From CATOSK01 sp963665735 (lineage in GTDB: Bacteria > Chloroflexota > Dehalococcoidia > Lucifugimonadales > UBA3495), in the NCBI GenBank assembly GCA_963665735.1, contig OY762444.1, positions 2,480,001-2,544,000 on the forward strand: 64,000 nt of DNA. Direction: 5' to 3'. Shown here piece after piece: positions 32,820 through 41,551 of this stretch. Each line of letters starts with the position of its first letter. Position 1 is the first letter of the stretch. The notes beneath the pieces are model-generated. The model did no database searches. It saw only the letters and a list, made by a program, of their open reading frames with translations, and was not told the DNA's origin. The translations under genes were made by a program, and so were the position numbers.

Positions 32820-33873
32820 CAACGAGTCGCTAGTAGGGGCGCACGGCCGTGCGCCCCTACCGAACCAGCCACCGACCGCCGGCAAGGCCGATTTGCGGGT
32901 GCAAGACCTGACCATGCGCTACCTGACCCGGCAGGGGGAGGTGCGGGCGGTGGACGGGGTGAGCTTCGACCTGCCGGCCGGCAGTTCCTTGGGACTGGTG
33001 GGCGAGTCGGGCTGCGGCAAAAGCTCGGTGGCGGTCTCCCTGATGAAACTGCTGCCGGACAACGCCCGGTTAATCGGCGGGCGGGTGCTGCTGGGCGACC
33101 AGGACTTGCTGGCCGCCGACGATGAGCAGATTCGGCGGCTGCGCTGGGAACGCATATCTATGGTGTTCCAGGCGGCCATGAACGCCCTGAATCCGGTTTA
33201 CCGGGTGGCCGACCAGATAGTCGAGGCGATTGAGGCCCACCGGCCCGGACAGTCCCGGCAGCAGTCGCTGGAACGGGTGGAAGAGCTTTTCCGATTGGTG
33301 GGACTAGCCCCGACGCTGATGACCCGGTTCCCCCACGAACTCAGCGGCGGGATGCGCCAGCGGGCGGTCATCGCCATGGCCCTGGCCTGCGAACCCGACG
33401 TGGTAATCGCCGACGAACCCACCACCGCCCTGGACGTGGTGGTGCAAGACCGCATCCTCCGGGAGTTGAAGGCCATCCAGCAGCAGCTGGGCATGAGCAT
33501 CGTGTACATTACCCACGACATTGGGGTGGTGGCCGAGTTCGCTGACCGGCTGGCGGTGATGTACGCCGGGCAGTTGGTGGAGATGGGCGACACCGCCGAC
33601 GTTTTCGGCAGCCCGGTACATCCTTATACTGCTGCCCTCTTGTCGTCCTTCCCCAGCATCAGGGGGGAAAAACGGCCGCTGGAAACTTTGCCGGGAGAGC
33701 CGCCCAACCTGGTGCAGCCGCCGTCCGGCTGCCGGTTTCATCCCCGCTGCCCTTTCGCAACCGACCGTTGCCGGCAAGAAGAGCCGCCGCGGGCCGGTTC
33801 TGACGACCATTGGGCTACCTGCTGGCACCCGCTGAACTTGGCGGGGGGAGCGTCGGGTTCCGGGGGTGGGTAA
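32809..33873 (+). CDS. Oligopeptide importer ATPase (DppD type) with repeat-encoded N-terminus
   Basis: This 354-residue ABC ATPase has Walker A GLVGESGCGKSS (about 63-74), signature LSGGMRQRAVIAMAL, Walker B VVIADEPTTALD and the C-terminal peptide-importer extension with RCPFATDRC. That Cys-rich tail binds an iron-sulfur cluster in some relatives. The start overlaps the permease stop. The first 30 residues contain VGAHGRAPL, the translation of an R2 palindrome at 32833-32860, placed between the coupled start and the conserved domain (from about ADLRVQDLT). Only one ATPase follows the permeases; a DppF-type partner is not in the window. Confidence 0.9.
   Translation: MMPSNESLVGAHGRAPLPNQPPTAGKADLRVQDLTMRYLTRQGEVRAVDGVSFDLPAGSSLGLVGESGCGKSSVAVSLMKLLPDNARLIGGRVLLGDQDLLAADDEQIRRLRWERISMVFQAAMNALNPVYRVADQIVEAIEAHRPGQSRQQSLERVEELFRLVGLAPTLMTRFPHELSGGMRQRAVIAMALACEPDVVIADEPTTALDVVVQDRILRELKAIQQQLGMSIVYITHDIGVVAEFADRLAVMYAGQLVEMGDTADVFGSPVHPYTAALLSSFPSIRGEKRPLETLPGEPPNLVQPPSGCRFHPRCPFATDRCRQEEPPRAGSDDHWATCWHPLNLAGGASGSGGG
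32833..32860. repeat. R2 palindrome inside the 5' end of the importer ATPase gene
   Basis: A full-length R2 copy lies directly after codon 8 of the ATPase and preserves the frame, giving VGAHGRAPLP in the protein. In the mRNA it would form a strong hairpin just after the start codon. Confidence 0.85.
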
Positions 33874-34441
33874 AGACGGCTAGTCTCTTACCCTTGCAAC
33901 TGCCCTGGATACCGGCCTGCGCCGGTATCCAGGGTTCCTTGCCGCTATGGACGCTGCTGTGTGCCTGGGATTTCTGGATTCCGGCTTTCGCCGGAATGAC
34001 GGTAGAAGGGGAGGGAATGACGGCGGGGGCCATCATCATGTAACCCTGAACGATTTTTCACCCAGGGTCTAAAATTCTGCGGGTAAGGTGGCCCCTTCGG
34101 CTAGGCTCAGGGCAGGGTTGGTTTCGGGTAGGGATTTGAGATTCTTCGCTGCGCTCAGAATTACATGGGAAGGGCGCGGGCAAGGATGTGGATTCCCGCT
34201 TTCGCGGGAATGACGGGTCGGATGGGGCCGGCTGGGAAACCCTGAATAACCGTCTTGCCGGGCCTGCGCCGGTATCCAGGGTTCCTTGCCGCTATGGACG
34301 CTGCTGTGTGCCTGGGATTTCTGGATTCCGGCTTTCGCCGGAATGACGGTAGAGGGCGGGAGGGAATGACGGCATAGGGAGGGCGGGAATGACGAGTTTC
34401 CGTTTTGTGCAGTTAGTCATCAACGCAATGTTGACGGGCTA
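33874..34441. repeat. Gap with many R1, R4 and R5 repeats
   Basis: The block CGGTATCCAGGGTTCCTTGC, then CTATGGACGCTGCTGTGTGC and an R1 palindrome, occurs at about 33920-34000 and again at about 34268-34345 (and a third time near 35500). R5-like, CCTTCGGCTAGGCTCAGGGC and R4 units lie at about 34040-34165, and R1 with CCCGC arms at 34190. No gene is present. Confidence 0.8.
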
Positions 34442-34996
34442 TTAGGTCTGACCTCGGAATTGTCCGCTGTAGGGCTGGTCGGGCGGCACTCCGGTGCGCT
34501 CCAATACCAATTGCGCTATCGGCATTTCCCGACGCAACTCTATGGGGAACGGCCCTACGTTGTGGATTTCCAGGTAAAGATTCCCTGACCAGCCGGCCAA
34601 TACAGTAGGCGCGGTTACGTGGACGGCCAACCCTATACGCGCCAAAGAACTCCGCCCCTCTATCCGCCCGGCAATATCCCGCGCCAACCGGACGTTTTCC
34701 AAGGTCTTGCCAATTATCAAACGCCCCGGTTGTATGACGTAGGGCCTATCCTCTTCCATAGTTTCCGGCTCGGACAATCTGGACACCAACTCCCTTATCC
34801 TACTACCGGCGGCGGTGGGGCTGACCGTAATCCCGGCAACGGTTGGCGGCGGGAAAACCAGCAACTCCGGGGCCAGCAGCAAGTCCACCGAAGAACTGCC
34901 AATGCGGTCGCTGTTTTCGGGAATAGGAGGCGTGAATGCCAAACGTCCCTGATTGATTGCGGCCCGGATTTCCAGGTCGGACATTATCATGGTCAT
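34442..34996 (-). CDS. dcd: dCTP deaminase-family protein
   Basis: This 184-residue protein has the trimeric dCTP deaminase/dUTPase fold. RIEGRSSLARIGLAVHVTA (about 111-129) is the family core, and the catalytic Glu is likely in YLEIHN (Glu about 143). SSSVDLLL near the N-terminus also fits. The enzyme deaminates dCTP to dUTP for thymidylate synthesis. The usual FIDPGW turn is changed to VLAGW, so activity should be checked. The ATG overlaps the stop of the upstream small gene (ATGA), which indicates a two-gene operon. Confidence 0.85.
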   Translation of the reverse strand: MTMIMSDLEIRAAINQGRLAFTPPIPENSDRIGSSSVDLLLAPELLVFPPPTVAGITVSPTAAGSRIRELVSRLSEPETMEEDRPYVIQPGRLIIGKTLENVRLARDIAGRIEGRSSLARIGLAVHVTAPTVLAGWSGNLYLEIHNVGPFPIELRREMPIAQLVLERTGVPPDQPYSGQFRGQT

Positions 34997-35340
34997 CCAC
35001 TCCCGTTGGGTGGATTTTGGGCTATTCGGGCCAATTCCTCTTCCGAGGCGTAGAATCTGGTCTGGCCGAAATTGGTGGGAGGGAAGGATACCAGTATCTT
35101 GCCCTCCGACTCTCCAATCAACGCCGCCTTGGCTGTCCGGTTTTCCGTATCTACCAAAGTCAGCGGGACACAGGCCGTTTGAAGTCTATCGCCGATTTGG
35201 AACCAGACTTCGGCTTCTTGAGGGGTGGGGAAGGGGTCTTTTTCGATGTCCACGTAGGTCAATTCAAGGATTATGGAACGCGAAAAGTGCTTGAACCCCT
35301 TTTCCCCGGCTAGGTTCAGAGTCTTTCCGTCAAACGCCAT
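34993..35340 (-). CDS. Hypothetical protein coupled to dcd
   Basis: I start at the ATG 35338-35340, which has a strong AGGAGG ribosome site; the 15 residues upstream of it are not supported. The 115-residue product starts MAFDGKTLNLAGEKGFKHFS and includes EAEVWFQIGDRLQTACVPLT. It has no signal peptide or membrane span, and I recognise no family. The stop overlaps the dcd start by four bases, so its function may relate to nucleotide handling, but nothing in the sequence shows this. Confidence 0.7.
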   Translation of the reverse strand: MAFDGKTLNLAGEKGFKHFSRSIILELTYVDIEKDPFPTPQEAEVWFQIGDRLQTACVPLTLVDTENRTAKAALIGESEGKILVSFPPTNFGQTRFYASEEELARIAQNPPNGSG

Positions 35341-35841
35341 GCTTATCCTCCTACGGTTAACTGTGCCGATGTCTTCCCGGGGCAAGAAACCTTTCCGATG
35401 CTACCCCAATATACCCCACCTGTGTATGTGGGCGAAACTCCCGGCTGTCAGTCCACAGGGCCTTTCCGAAGTTGTACCGTCATACCGGCGCAGGCCGGTA
35501 TCCAGGGTTCCTTGCCTATACGGACGCTGCTGTGTGCCTGGGGTTTCTGGATTCCGGCTTTCGCCGGAATGACGGTAGAAGGCCATCATCATGTCACCCT
35601 GAACGATTTTTCACCCAGGGTCTAAAATTCTGTGGGTAAGGCGACGTTGGTTTCCCGCAAGGACTGGGGGTTCTTCGCTGCGCTCAGAATTACATGGGAA
35701 GGCGCGGGCAAGGATGTGGATTCCCGCTTTCGCGGGAATGACGGTAGAGGGCGGGAGGGAATGACGGCATAGGGAGGGCGGGAATGACGGCGGGGGCCAC
35801 CCTAGTTTCAGAATTACATGGAGACGCTTGACCTGGAAAGG
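35341..35841. repeat. Gap with R1, R5 and R4 repeats
   Basis: The CCGGTATCCAGGGTTCCTTGC block with R1 lies at about 35490-35575. The words CATCATCATGT(C/A)ACCCTGAA and AGGGTCTAAAATTCTG(T/C)GGG, also present near 34034, follow at 35583-35640. R4 lies near 35668, and R1 with CCCGC arms at 35718. This gap and 33874-34441 are diverged copies of one segment of about 400 bp flanking the dcd operon. No gene is present. Confidence 0.75.
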
Positions 35842-35870
35842 GTGACAAGCGGCGGGCATAATGCTAGGAT
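35842..35870 (+). promoter_or_regulatory. Promoter candidate for cassette 2
   Basis: GTGACA (35842-35847) and TAGGAT (35865-35870) are 17 nt apart. The predicted start is about 45 nt upstream of the DUF1800 ATG, which itself has a strong AAGGAGGG site. Confidence 0.35.
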
Positions 35871-35924
35871 GCAAGGTGACAAAAAATATAGGGTCGGGTT
35901 CGCTAGTTTTAAGGAGGGTCATTC

Positions 35925-37328
35925 ATGGATAACCACGACATCGGCCTTATGGCCCATCTCATGCGGCGGGCCGGGTTCGGCGCCCAATACCATGAGTTGG
36001 AAGCCCGCGCGGCCAAGGGGTATGACGCAACAGTGGAAGAGTTGCTGAATCCCCAGGAAAACTCCCACGGCATGGACCTGGACCTGGCGGAACGCAGTTT
36101 CCTGGAGTGGAATCACTTTGTCCGGTGCGTGCCGGAGTACGTCGCCTGGCGGATGATTAACTCCCGGAACCAGTTGGAAGAGAAGATGGTGCTGTTCTGG
36201 CACGGAATCCTCTGCACCGCCGACAGCAAGACCCAGAGTTACGTCACCTCCAACGCGGAGCTGGATATGCTGCGTCGGCGCGGAATGGGCAGCTTCCGGG
36301 ATTTGCTGGTGGAAATTTCCCGGGACCCGGCGATGGTCTATTTCCTGGACAACTGCCTGAGCCACAAGGACGCCATCAACGAAAACTATGGGCGGGAGCT
36401 GCTGGAGCTTTTCTCCCTGGGCGTGGGCATGGACGGCAAGTTCAACTACACCGAGGACGACGTTAAGGAAGCCTCCCGCGCTTTTACCGGCTGGACGATT
36501 GCCAACGGCATTCCGGGGCAGCCCTATGGCCGCTACCCGGCCCAGTTCGTCTATAACCCGGAAGACCACGACGAAGGGGAAAAGACCTTCCTGGGACACA
36601 CCGGCAACTTCAACGGTGAGGACATCATTGACATTATTGTCGAGCAGCCGGCCACGGCGCGGTTCATTTCCCGCCACCTTTACAGCTTCTTCGTGGCCGA
36701 CGAAGCCCAGGTGCCGGCCTGGATGGAAACCCCGCCGCGGGACATGGAAACCGTCAAGATGCTGGAGGACGAGTATTTCCGCTCCGGCTACGACATTCGT
36801 TCCATGCTGCGGGTCTTGTTCCATTCCGACGCTTTCAAGAACACCCGCTTCGCGCGGGTCAAGGGGCCTATTGAGACGGTCATCGGCACCCTGCGGCTGG
36901 TGGGCGACTGGACGACGCCCAAGCCCGGCTTTGAGGGCATATTCGACGAAATGAAGCACATGGGCCAGGAAATCCTGAATCCGCCCAGCGTGGAGGGCTG
37001 GCACACCGGCAAGGAGTGGATTGACGGCGGCACCCTGGTGCGGCGCATCAACTTCATCGCCGACTACGTGGGCGACCTGGGCCAGCCCGGTATCCAGGAC
37101 ATTGTGCAGAATCTGGCGGCGGAAGGGCCAGTCATCACACCGACGGGCCTGGTGGACGGTTGCCTGCGATTGCTGGGCCACTATGAACTGGAACCGGAGA
37201 CCCGCCGGATGATGGTGGAGTACGCCGAAAAGAGCGGCGATTTGCCCACCAACACCAGGGAGTTCCCCGACCAGGTGAGCCAGATGCTCCAGATGATAGT
37301 GGCAACCAAGGAATACCTCTACGCCTGA
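35925..37328 (+). CDS. DUF1800 family protein, cassette 2
   Basis: This 467-residue paralogue of the protein at 6889 has the same block order: IGLMAHLMRRAGFG, FWHGILCTADSKTQ, NENYGRELLELFSLGVG and NPPSVEGWHTGKEWIDGGTL. The two copies are clearly homologous along the whole length but differ at many positions, so the duplication is old and both are maintained. No export signal is visible. An AAGGAGGG ribosome site precedes the ATG. The DUF1501 gene follows after 70 bp. Confidence 0.88.
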   Translation: MDNHDIGLMAHLMRRAGFGAQYHELEARAAKGYDATVEELLNPQENSHGMDLDLAERSFLEWNHFVRCVPEYVAWRMINSRNQLEEKMVLFWHGILCTADSKTQSYVTSNAELDMLRRRGMGSFRDLLVEISRDPAMVYFLDNCLSHKDAINENYGRELLELFSLGVGMDGKFNYTEDDVKEASRAFTGWTIANGIPGQPYGRYPAQFVYNPEDHDEGEKTFLGHTGNFNGEDIIDIIVEQPATARFISRHLYSFFVADEAQVPAWMETPPRDMETVKMLEDEYFRSGYDIRSMLRVLFHSDAFKNTRFARVKGPIETVIGTLRLVGDWTTPKPGFEGIFDEMKHMGQEILNPPSVEGWHTGKEWIDGGTLVRRINFIADYVGDLGQPGIQDIVQNLAAEGPVITPTGLVDGCLRLLGHYELEPETRRMMVEYAEKSGDLPTNTREFPDQVSQMLQMIVATKEYLYA

Positions 37329-37398
37329 CCTCCAACGGCCGGCATAGACCCATCAGGAAACCCAACGGCGAAACCCATTCTCAAAGAAGGAGAAAAGC

Positions 37399-38535
37399 AT
37401 GACCTCCCAGAAGAAAGACCCGGTGCTGGTGATACTTCAGATGACCGGCGCCTACGATGCGCTGAACACCTTTATCCCGTACAGCGACCCGCACTACCCC
37501 GACTATCGCCCGGTGTTGCAGATTTCCCCCGAAGACGTGCTGGCGGTGGACGACAAGGTGGGGTTTCACCCGGCAATGGCCCCGTTGAAGGAACTGTACG
37601 ACGAGGGCAAGGTCGCAGTGTTGCAGGGCATCGGGTATCCCAACCCCATTCGCTCCCACTTCCGTTCTCTGGACATCTGGCACACCGCCGAGCCGGACAA
37701 GATGGTCACCGACGGCTGGCTGGGCAAGGCCATCCGCGACTTGGACCCCAACAAGGAAAACATCCTCACTGCGGTCAACTTTGGCCGGGGCCTCCCCCGG
37801 GCCTTGGCGGCCCCCGGCGTGTCGGTGGCCTCGGTGGGCGACTTGGCCAGCTATGGCGTGTTGACCGGCATTGACGGCGAAGAGCAGCGGATGGACGCCC
37901 TGGACATCTTCGGGCGGATGTACTCGCCCATGATTGGCACCGGCCCGGTCAACGATTACATTTCCCAGACCGGCCTGGACGCCTTGAGGGGCGCCGACAT
38001 TCTGAGCACCGCGCCGGAGATTTACTCTTCCAGCGTGGAGTACGGCGGCAGCCCCTTCGCCCAATGGTTGAAGAACATCGCCCAGGTGCACCTGGCCGGG
38101 TTCGGCACCCGCGTCCTGTACACCGGCGTCAACCCCGGCACCTTCGACACCCACGCCAACCAGAACATCAGCTTCCCCCGGCTGTGGGGCGACGTGACCA
38201 ACGCCATCAGCGACTTCTACCAGGACTTGAAGGAACACGACGCCGAGCAGGAAGTGGTGATGCTGCTCTTCACCGAGTTCGGGCGGCGGGTGAAGGAGAA
38301 CGGCTCCGGCACCGACCACGGTTCGGGCGGCGTGGCTTTCGTCATCGGCGACGCGGTCAAGGGCGGCCTTTACGGTGAATACCCGTCCCTGGAGCCGGAG
38401 AAGCTGGACGAAGGCGACCTGCGCTGGAACAACGACTTCCGGGGTTCCTACGCCACCCTGCTGGAGCAGTGGATGGGCCTGGACGCCAACCCGATTCTGG
38501 GCGGCAACTTCGAGCAGTTCGACTTTATCAAGTAG
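37399..38535 (+). CDS. DUF1501 family protein, cassette 2
   Basis: This 378-residue paralogue of the protein at 8367 has VILQMTGAYDALNTFIPYSD at the start, SHFRSLDIWHTAEP, NFGRGLPRALAAPGV, FDTHANQN and LFTEFGRRVKENGSGTDHG. The SGGNDG stretch of the first copy is TGAYDA here, so one glycine-rich turn has changed while the late Asp/His block is kept. As in the first cassette, the family's usual Tat signal is missing. An AGAAGGAGAAAAGC precedes the ATG. The NHL gene follows within 80 bp. Confidence 0.88.
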   Translation: MTSQKKDPVLVILQMTGAYDALNTFIPYSDPHYPDYRPVLQISPEDVLAVDDKVGFHPAMAPLKELYDEGKVAVLQGIGYPNPIRSHFRSLDIWHTAEPDKMVTDGWLGKAIRDLDPNKENILTAVNFGRGLPRALAAPGVSVASVGDLASYGVLTGIDGEEQRMDALDIFGRMYSPMIGTGPVNDYISQTGLDALRGADILSTAPEIYSSSVEYGGSPFAQWLKNIAQVHLAGFGTRVLYTGVNPGTFDTHANQNISFPRLWGDVTNAISDFYQDLKEHDAEQEVVMLLFTEFGRRVKENGSGTDHGSGGVAFVIGDAVKGGLYGEYPSLEPEKLDEGDLRWNNDFRGSYATLLEQWMGLDANPILGGNFEQFDFIK

Positions 38536-38613
38536 CGAAACAACACATCTTGGACCGCCGCCCGTCTCACAAGGAAACTTGTGATAATGGAAACGGGCGG
38601 CGCGAGGGGCGTC

Positions 38614-39648
38614 ATGGTAACAGAGATTGCGCCGATAACCTTCCAATACAGCCACACCATCGGACGGCAGGAAAACCGCAGCGGTTCGGGTTTCTTCTAT
38701 CCGGTGGCGATTGCCACGGGTGAAAAGGACCAGTTGTCCGTGCTGAGCCGCGGCTCTGAGACCCCGGCCTTCTTCCCCTGCAAGCGGGTGACGGTCTTTA
38801 CGGTGGACGAGGAACTGGTGCGGGAGTTCGGTCAGAAGATTCCCCCGGAAGAGGCCGACGAGTCAGCCCCGGCGGGAACCTTCATGTGGCCCACCGCGTT
38901 GGCCCTGGACAGCCGGATGAATACCTACGTGGCCGACGAGTGGCTCCAGCGAATCACCGTCTTTGACCGGGAGGGTCAATGCACTGGCAAATGGGGCAAG
39001 GTGGGCAGCGGCGACGGCGAGTTCGACAAGCCTTCGGGACTGGCCTTCGACCCCGACGATAACCTTTACCTGGTGGACAGCTACAACCACCGGGTGCAGA
39101 TTTTCACCAGGGAGGGCAAGTACCTGTCCCAGTTTGGACAAGAGGGCGACGGCGACGGCGAGTTCAGCTACCCCTGGGGCATTGAGATTGACCATAACGG
39201 CGATGTTTACGTTGCCGACTGGCGCAACGACCGCGTCCAGAAGTTCGCCCCGGACGGTACTTTCCTGATGAAGTTCGGGAGCGCCGGCCAGGGAGACGGG
39301 GAGTTCAACCGGCCCACCGGGGTAGCCGTTGACCGGGAGGGACTCATCTACGTTACCGACTTCAAGAACGACCGCCTCCAGGTGTTCGACGCCGACGGCG
39401 CTTTTGTCGCCAAGCTGACCGGCGAAGCAACCCTGTCCAAGTGGGGGCGGGAACGGGTTGAGTTAGACCCCACCATCGTGCGGGGCCGGGAAATGGCCCA
39501 GAACCTGCACGAGCGGGAAAAGCAGTTCCACGGCCCGATAGCCGTCGAGGTGGACGAGCAGGGCCGGGTCTTTGTGCTGGAAGTTTCCCGCCAGCGGTTG
39601 CAGGTCTTTCACAAGCAACACGCCCTGTTTGCTGGCGGCCAGTTGTAA
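38614..39648 (+). CDS. NHL-repeat beta-propeller protein, cassette 2
   Basis: From the ATG at 38614 (GCGAGGGG just upstream) the protein has 344 residues and aligns from its start with the paralogue at 9629 (FQYSHTIGR and FSYSHSIGR). Blades carry YVADEWLQRITVF, YLVDSYNHRVQIF, YVADWRNDRVQKF and YVTDFKNDRLQVF. An earlier frame start at 38581 adds eleven residues without support. The C-terminus again contains LSKWGRERVELDPTIVRGRE, shared with LSQWGRDKLLSNPDMIRQRQ in copy 1. This tail is specific to the cassette and may contact the DUF proteins. Confidence 0.85.
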   Translation: MVTEIAPITFQYSHTIGRQENRSGSGFFYPVAIATGEKDQLSVLSRGSETPAFFPCKRVTVFTVDEELVREFGQKIPPEEADESAPAGTFMWPTALALDSRMNTYVADEWLQRITVFDREGQCTGKWGKVGSGDGEFDKPSGLAFDPDDNLYLVDSYNHRVQIFTREGKYLSQFGQEGDGDGEFSYPWGIEIDHNGDVYVADWRNDRVQKFAPDGTFLMKFGSAGQGDGEFNRPTGVAVDREGLIYVTDFKNDRLQVFDADGAFVAKLTGEATLSKWGRERVELDPTIVRGREMAQNLHEREKQFHGPIAVEVDEQGRVFVLEVSRQRLQVFHKQHALFAGGQL

Positions 39649-40276
39649 GGGTTTTCACGTCCACCCAAGGCAAAGGATTGCCCACGACGCGGTAGGGGCG
39701 GGTTTGAAACCCGCCCCTACGTTTTCGCCGGAGGGTTGTTGAGGCAACCGGGGTTTCACCCCCTCCCCAACCCTCCCCCTGCATAGGGGGAGGGGGTTTT
39801 GGTTTTGGCCGCCAATATCTCTACCGAAGGCCGACGTTGGCCTTCAACGAGGATTTCTGGATTCCGGCTTTCGCCGGAATGACGGGTTGGGGGGAAATTC
39901 TTTTCCCTGTCCTGCCTTGTTATTCTGAGCGTGGCGAAGAATCTCAAATCCTTGCGTTAAACCAACGCTGCCTTACCCGTAGAATTTTAGACCCTTCACT
40001 TCGTTCAGGGTGACATGGGCGGAGCGTTCAGGGTGACATGATGAAGTAAAGGTTATGTTTCAAGTTCAGGGTTGCATTGCGATGGGCGATGATGTGGATT
40101 CCCGCTTTCGCGGGAATGACGCTTTGCACCCTTATCTTCTACGATTTCGCTCGGGCTGCCGTCAGTACGCCGGCTAACCCTTGTCAGCGTCCCCGGTTTC
40201 GCAATAGCGGACTAACCACAACGCGGTAAGGGGCGGGTTTCAAACCCGCCCCTACGTTTGGGGAAATGCCGATTTG
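39649..40276. repeat. Gap with R2b, R3, R1, R4 and R5 repeats
   Basis: R2b lies at about 39691-39720 and again at 40228-40255, flanking the gap. Between them are R3 at about 39757, R1 near 39852, R4 (inverted) near 39925, R5 (inverted) near 39988 and R1 with CCCGC arms near 40097. The R2b copies follow the stops of two convergent genes and may terminate both. No gene is present. Confidence 0.8.
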
Positions 40277-41332
40277 TTAGCCGCCCAGCGTCGTGGTCAA
40301 GACCCACATGGGGCGTTCCCCGACGGCGTAGGTTTCCAGGGGGGTCAGGCCGCCGGTGTCGGCGTCAATGCTGTACGACGCCAGTTGGCCGGTGGCCGAA
40401 CCCGCCGCAAATACGAACTTGCCGGCCGGGTCTAGGCTGAACGCGCTGGGGACGGCCTCGGTGGAGGCGTGACCCACCGGGGTCAGCCTACCCTCGGCGT
40501 CCACGGCAAAGGCGGCGATGCTGTTGTGGCCCCGGTTGGGGACGTACAGGAAATCCCCCGAGGGCGAGAACTGAATCTGGGAACAGGTGTTGCGAAGTTC
40601 CACCCCCGCCGGCAGGCTGGATACCGTCTGCATGGCGGTTAACGTGCCGGCGTCGGAGTCCATGCGGTAGGCGGTGACGCTGGAACCCTGCTCGTTGGAG
40701 AAGTAAACCACGTCCAGGCTGGGGTGGAAACAGTAATGCCGCGGCCCCAAAAAGCCGTCCATCTCCACCTGCAAGGGCGTGTTTTCGCTGAGGCTGCCGG
40801 TGGTTTCGTCAAAGCGGAACTGGTAGATGAGGTTGGGGCCGGGGATGTTCTTGGGCGGTTCCAGCACGTTGTCGTTCTGGTAGGCGATGTGGGGAACGAA
40901 GGCGAAACGGTTGGAGCGGTCGGTCTGCACCGAGTGGGCGCCCACGTCGGTGGCAATCCATTCCAGGGGCGCGGCGCCCAGGCTGCCGTCGGCCCCCAAG
41001 GGATGCACCGCCACGTGGCCGCCCTGGTAGTAGGAGGACAGCAGGAATTTGCCGGTGCGGTCGGGGGACAGGTAGGCCGGCGGGTCTTCCGGCGTCACCG
41101 AACCGTTTTGCGTCAAGCCGCCGGTGGCAGGGTCAATGCTATGGCTGGTCAACTGGGGAACGGCCCGGTGTCCCACGTAAAGGGCGCTGCGGTCGGGGCT
41201 GATGGCCAGCAGGGACGGCCCGCCGGCAATGGCGACTTCGGATTGGAGAGTAAGCCCGCCGGTGTCGTCGTTCATGGTGAAAATGGAAATCTTGTCATCG
41301 TCCTGGGCGGCGACGTAAACGTAACTGGTCAT
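40277..41332 (-). CDS. Lactonase-family seven-bladed beta-propeller protein
   Basis: This 351-residue protein has the lactonase/6-phosphogluconolactonase-like (Pgl family) pattern. Repeated blades include LLAISPDRSALYVGHR, YLSPDRTGKFLLSSYYQGGH, QIQFSPSGDFLYVPNRGHNS and AFSLDPAGKFVFAAGSATGQ. RHYCFHPSLDVVYFSNEQGS also fits the family. There is no signal peptide. Members hydrolyse 6-phosphogluconolactone or isomerise muconate, and many are uncharacterised. The gene stands alone, convergent to cassette 2. It is the third propeller type in the window. Confidence 0.82.
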   Translation of the reverse strand: MTSYVYVAAQDDDKISIFTMNDDTGGLTLQSEVAIAGGPSLLAISPDRSALYVGHRAVPQLTSHSIDPATGGLTQNGSVTPEDPPAYLSPDRTGKFLLSSYYQGGHVAVHPLGADGSLGAAPLEWIATDVGAHSVQTDRSNRFAFVPHIAYQNDNVLEPPKNIPGPNLIYQFRFDETTGSLSENTPLQVEMDGFLGPRHYCFHPSLDVVYFSNEQGSSVTAYRMDSDAGTLTAMQTVSSLPAGVELRNTCSQIQFSPSGDFLYVPNRGHNSIAAFAVDAEGRLTPVGHASTEAVPSAFSLDPAGKFVFAAGSATGQLASYSIDADTGGLTPLETYAVGERPMWVLTTTLGG

Positions 41333-41551
41333 GGTTGGGCCTCCTTTTATCTGTTTCTTGGCAGTTTCAGGGTTCGGGCTACCGTTAGGTATTCACCCCC
41401 ACCCTAACCCTCCCCCTGAATAGGGGGAGGGGATGTCCGGCGTCCGTCGAGTATTCACCCCCATCCTAACCTTCCTCCTGAATATGGGGAAGGGACTGGA
41501 TTCCGGCGAAATCCGGAATGACTCTTCACCCTGGGGCGGGTTGGTTGAGGA
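41333..41551. repeat. Gap with two R3 repeats
   Basis: R3 modules lie at about 41394-41435 and 41453-41495, sharing TATTCACCCCCA and a purine-rich second arm. A short CCGGCGAAATCCGGAATGAC at about 41503 is a decayed R1. No gene is present. Confidence 0.7.
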
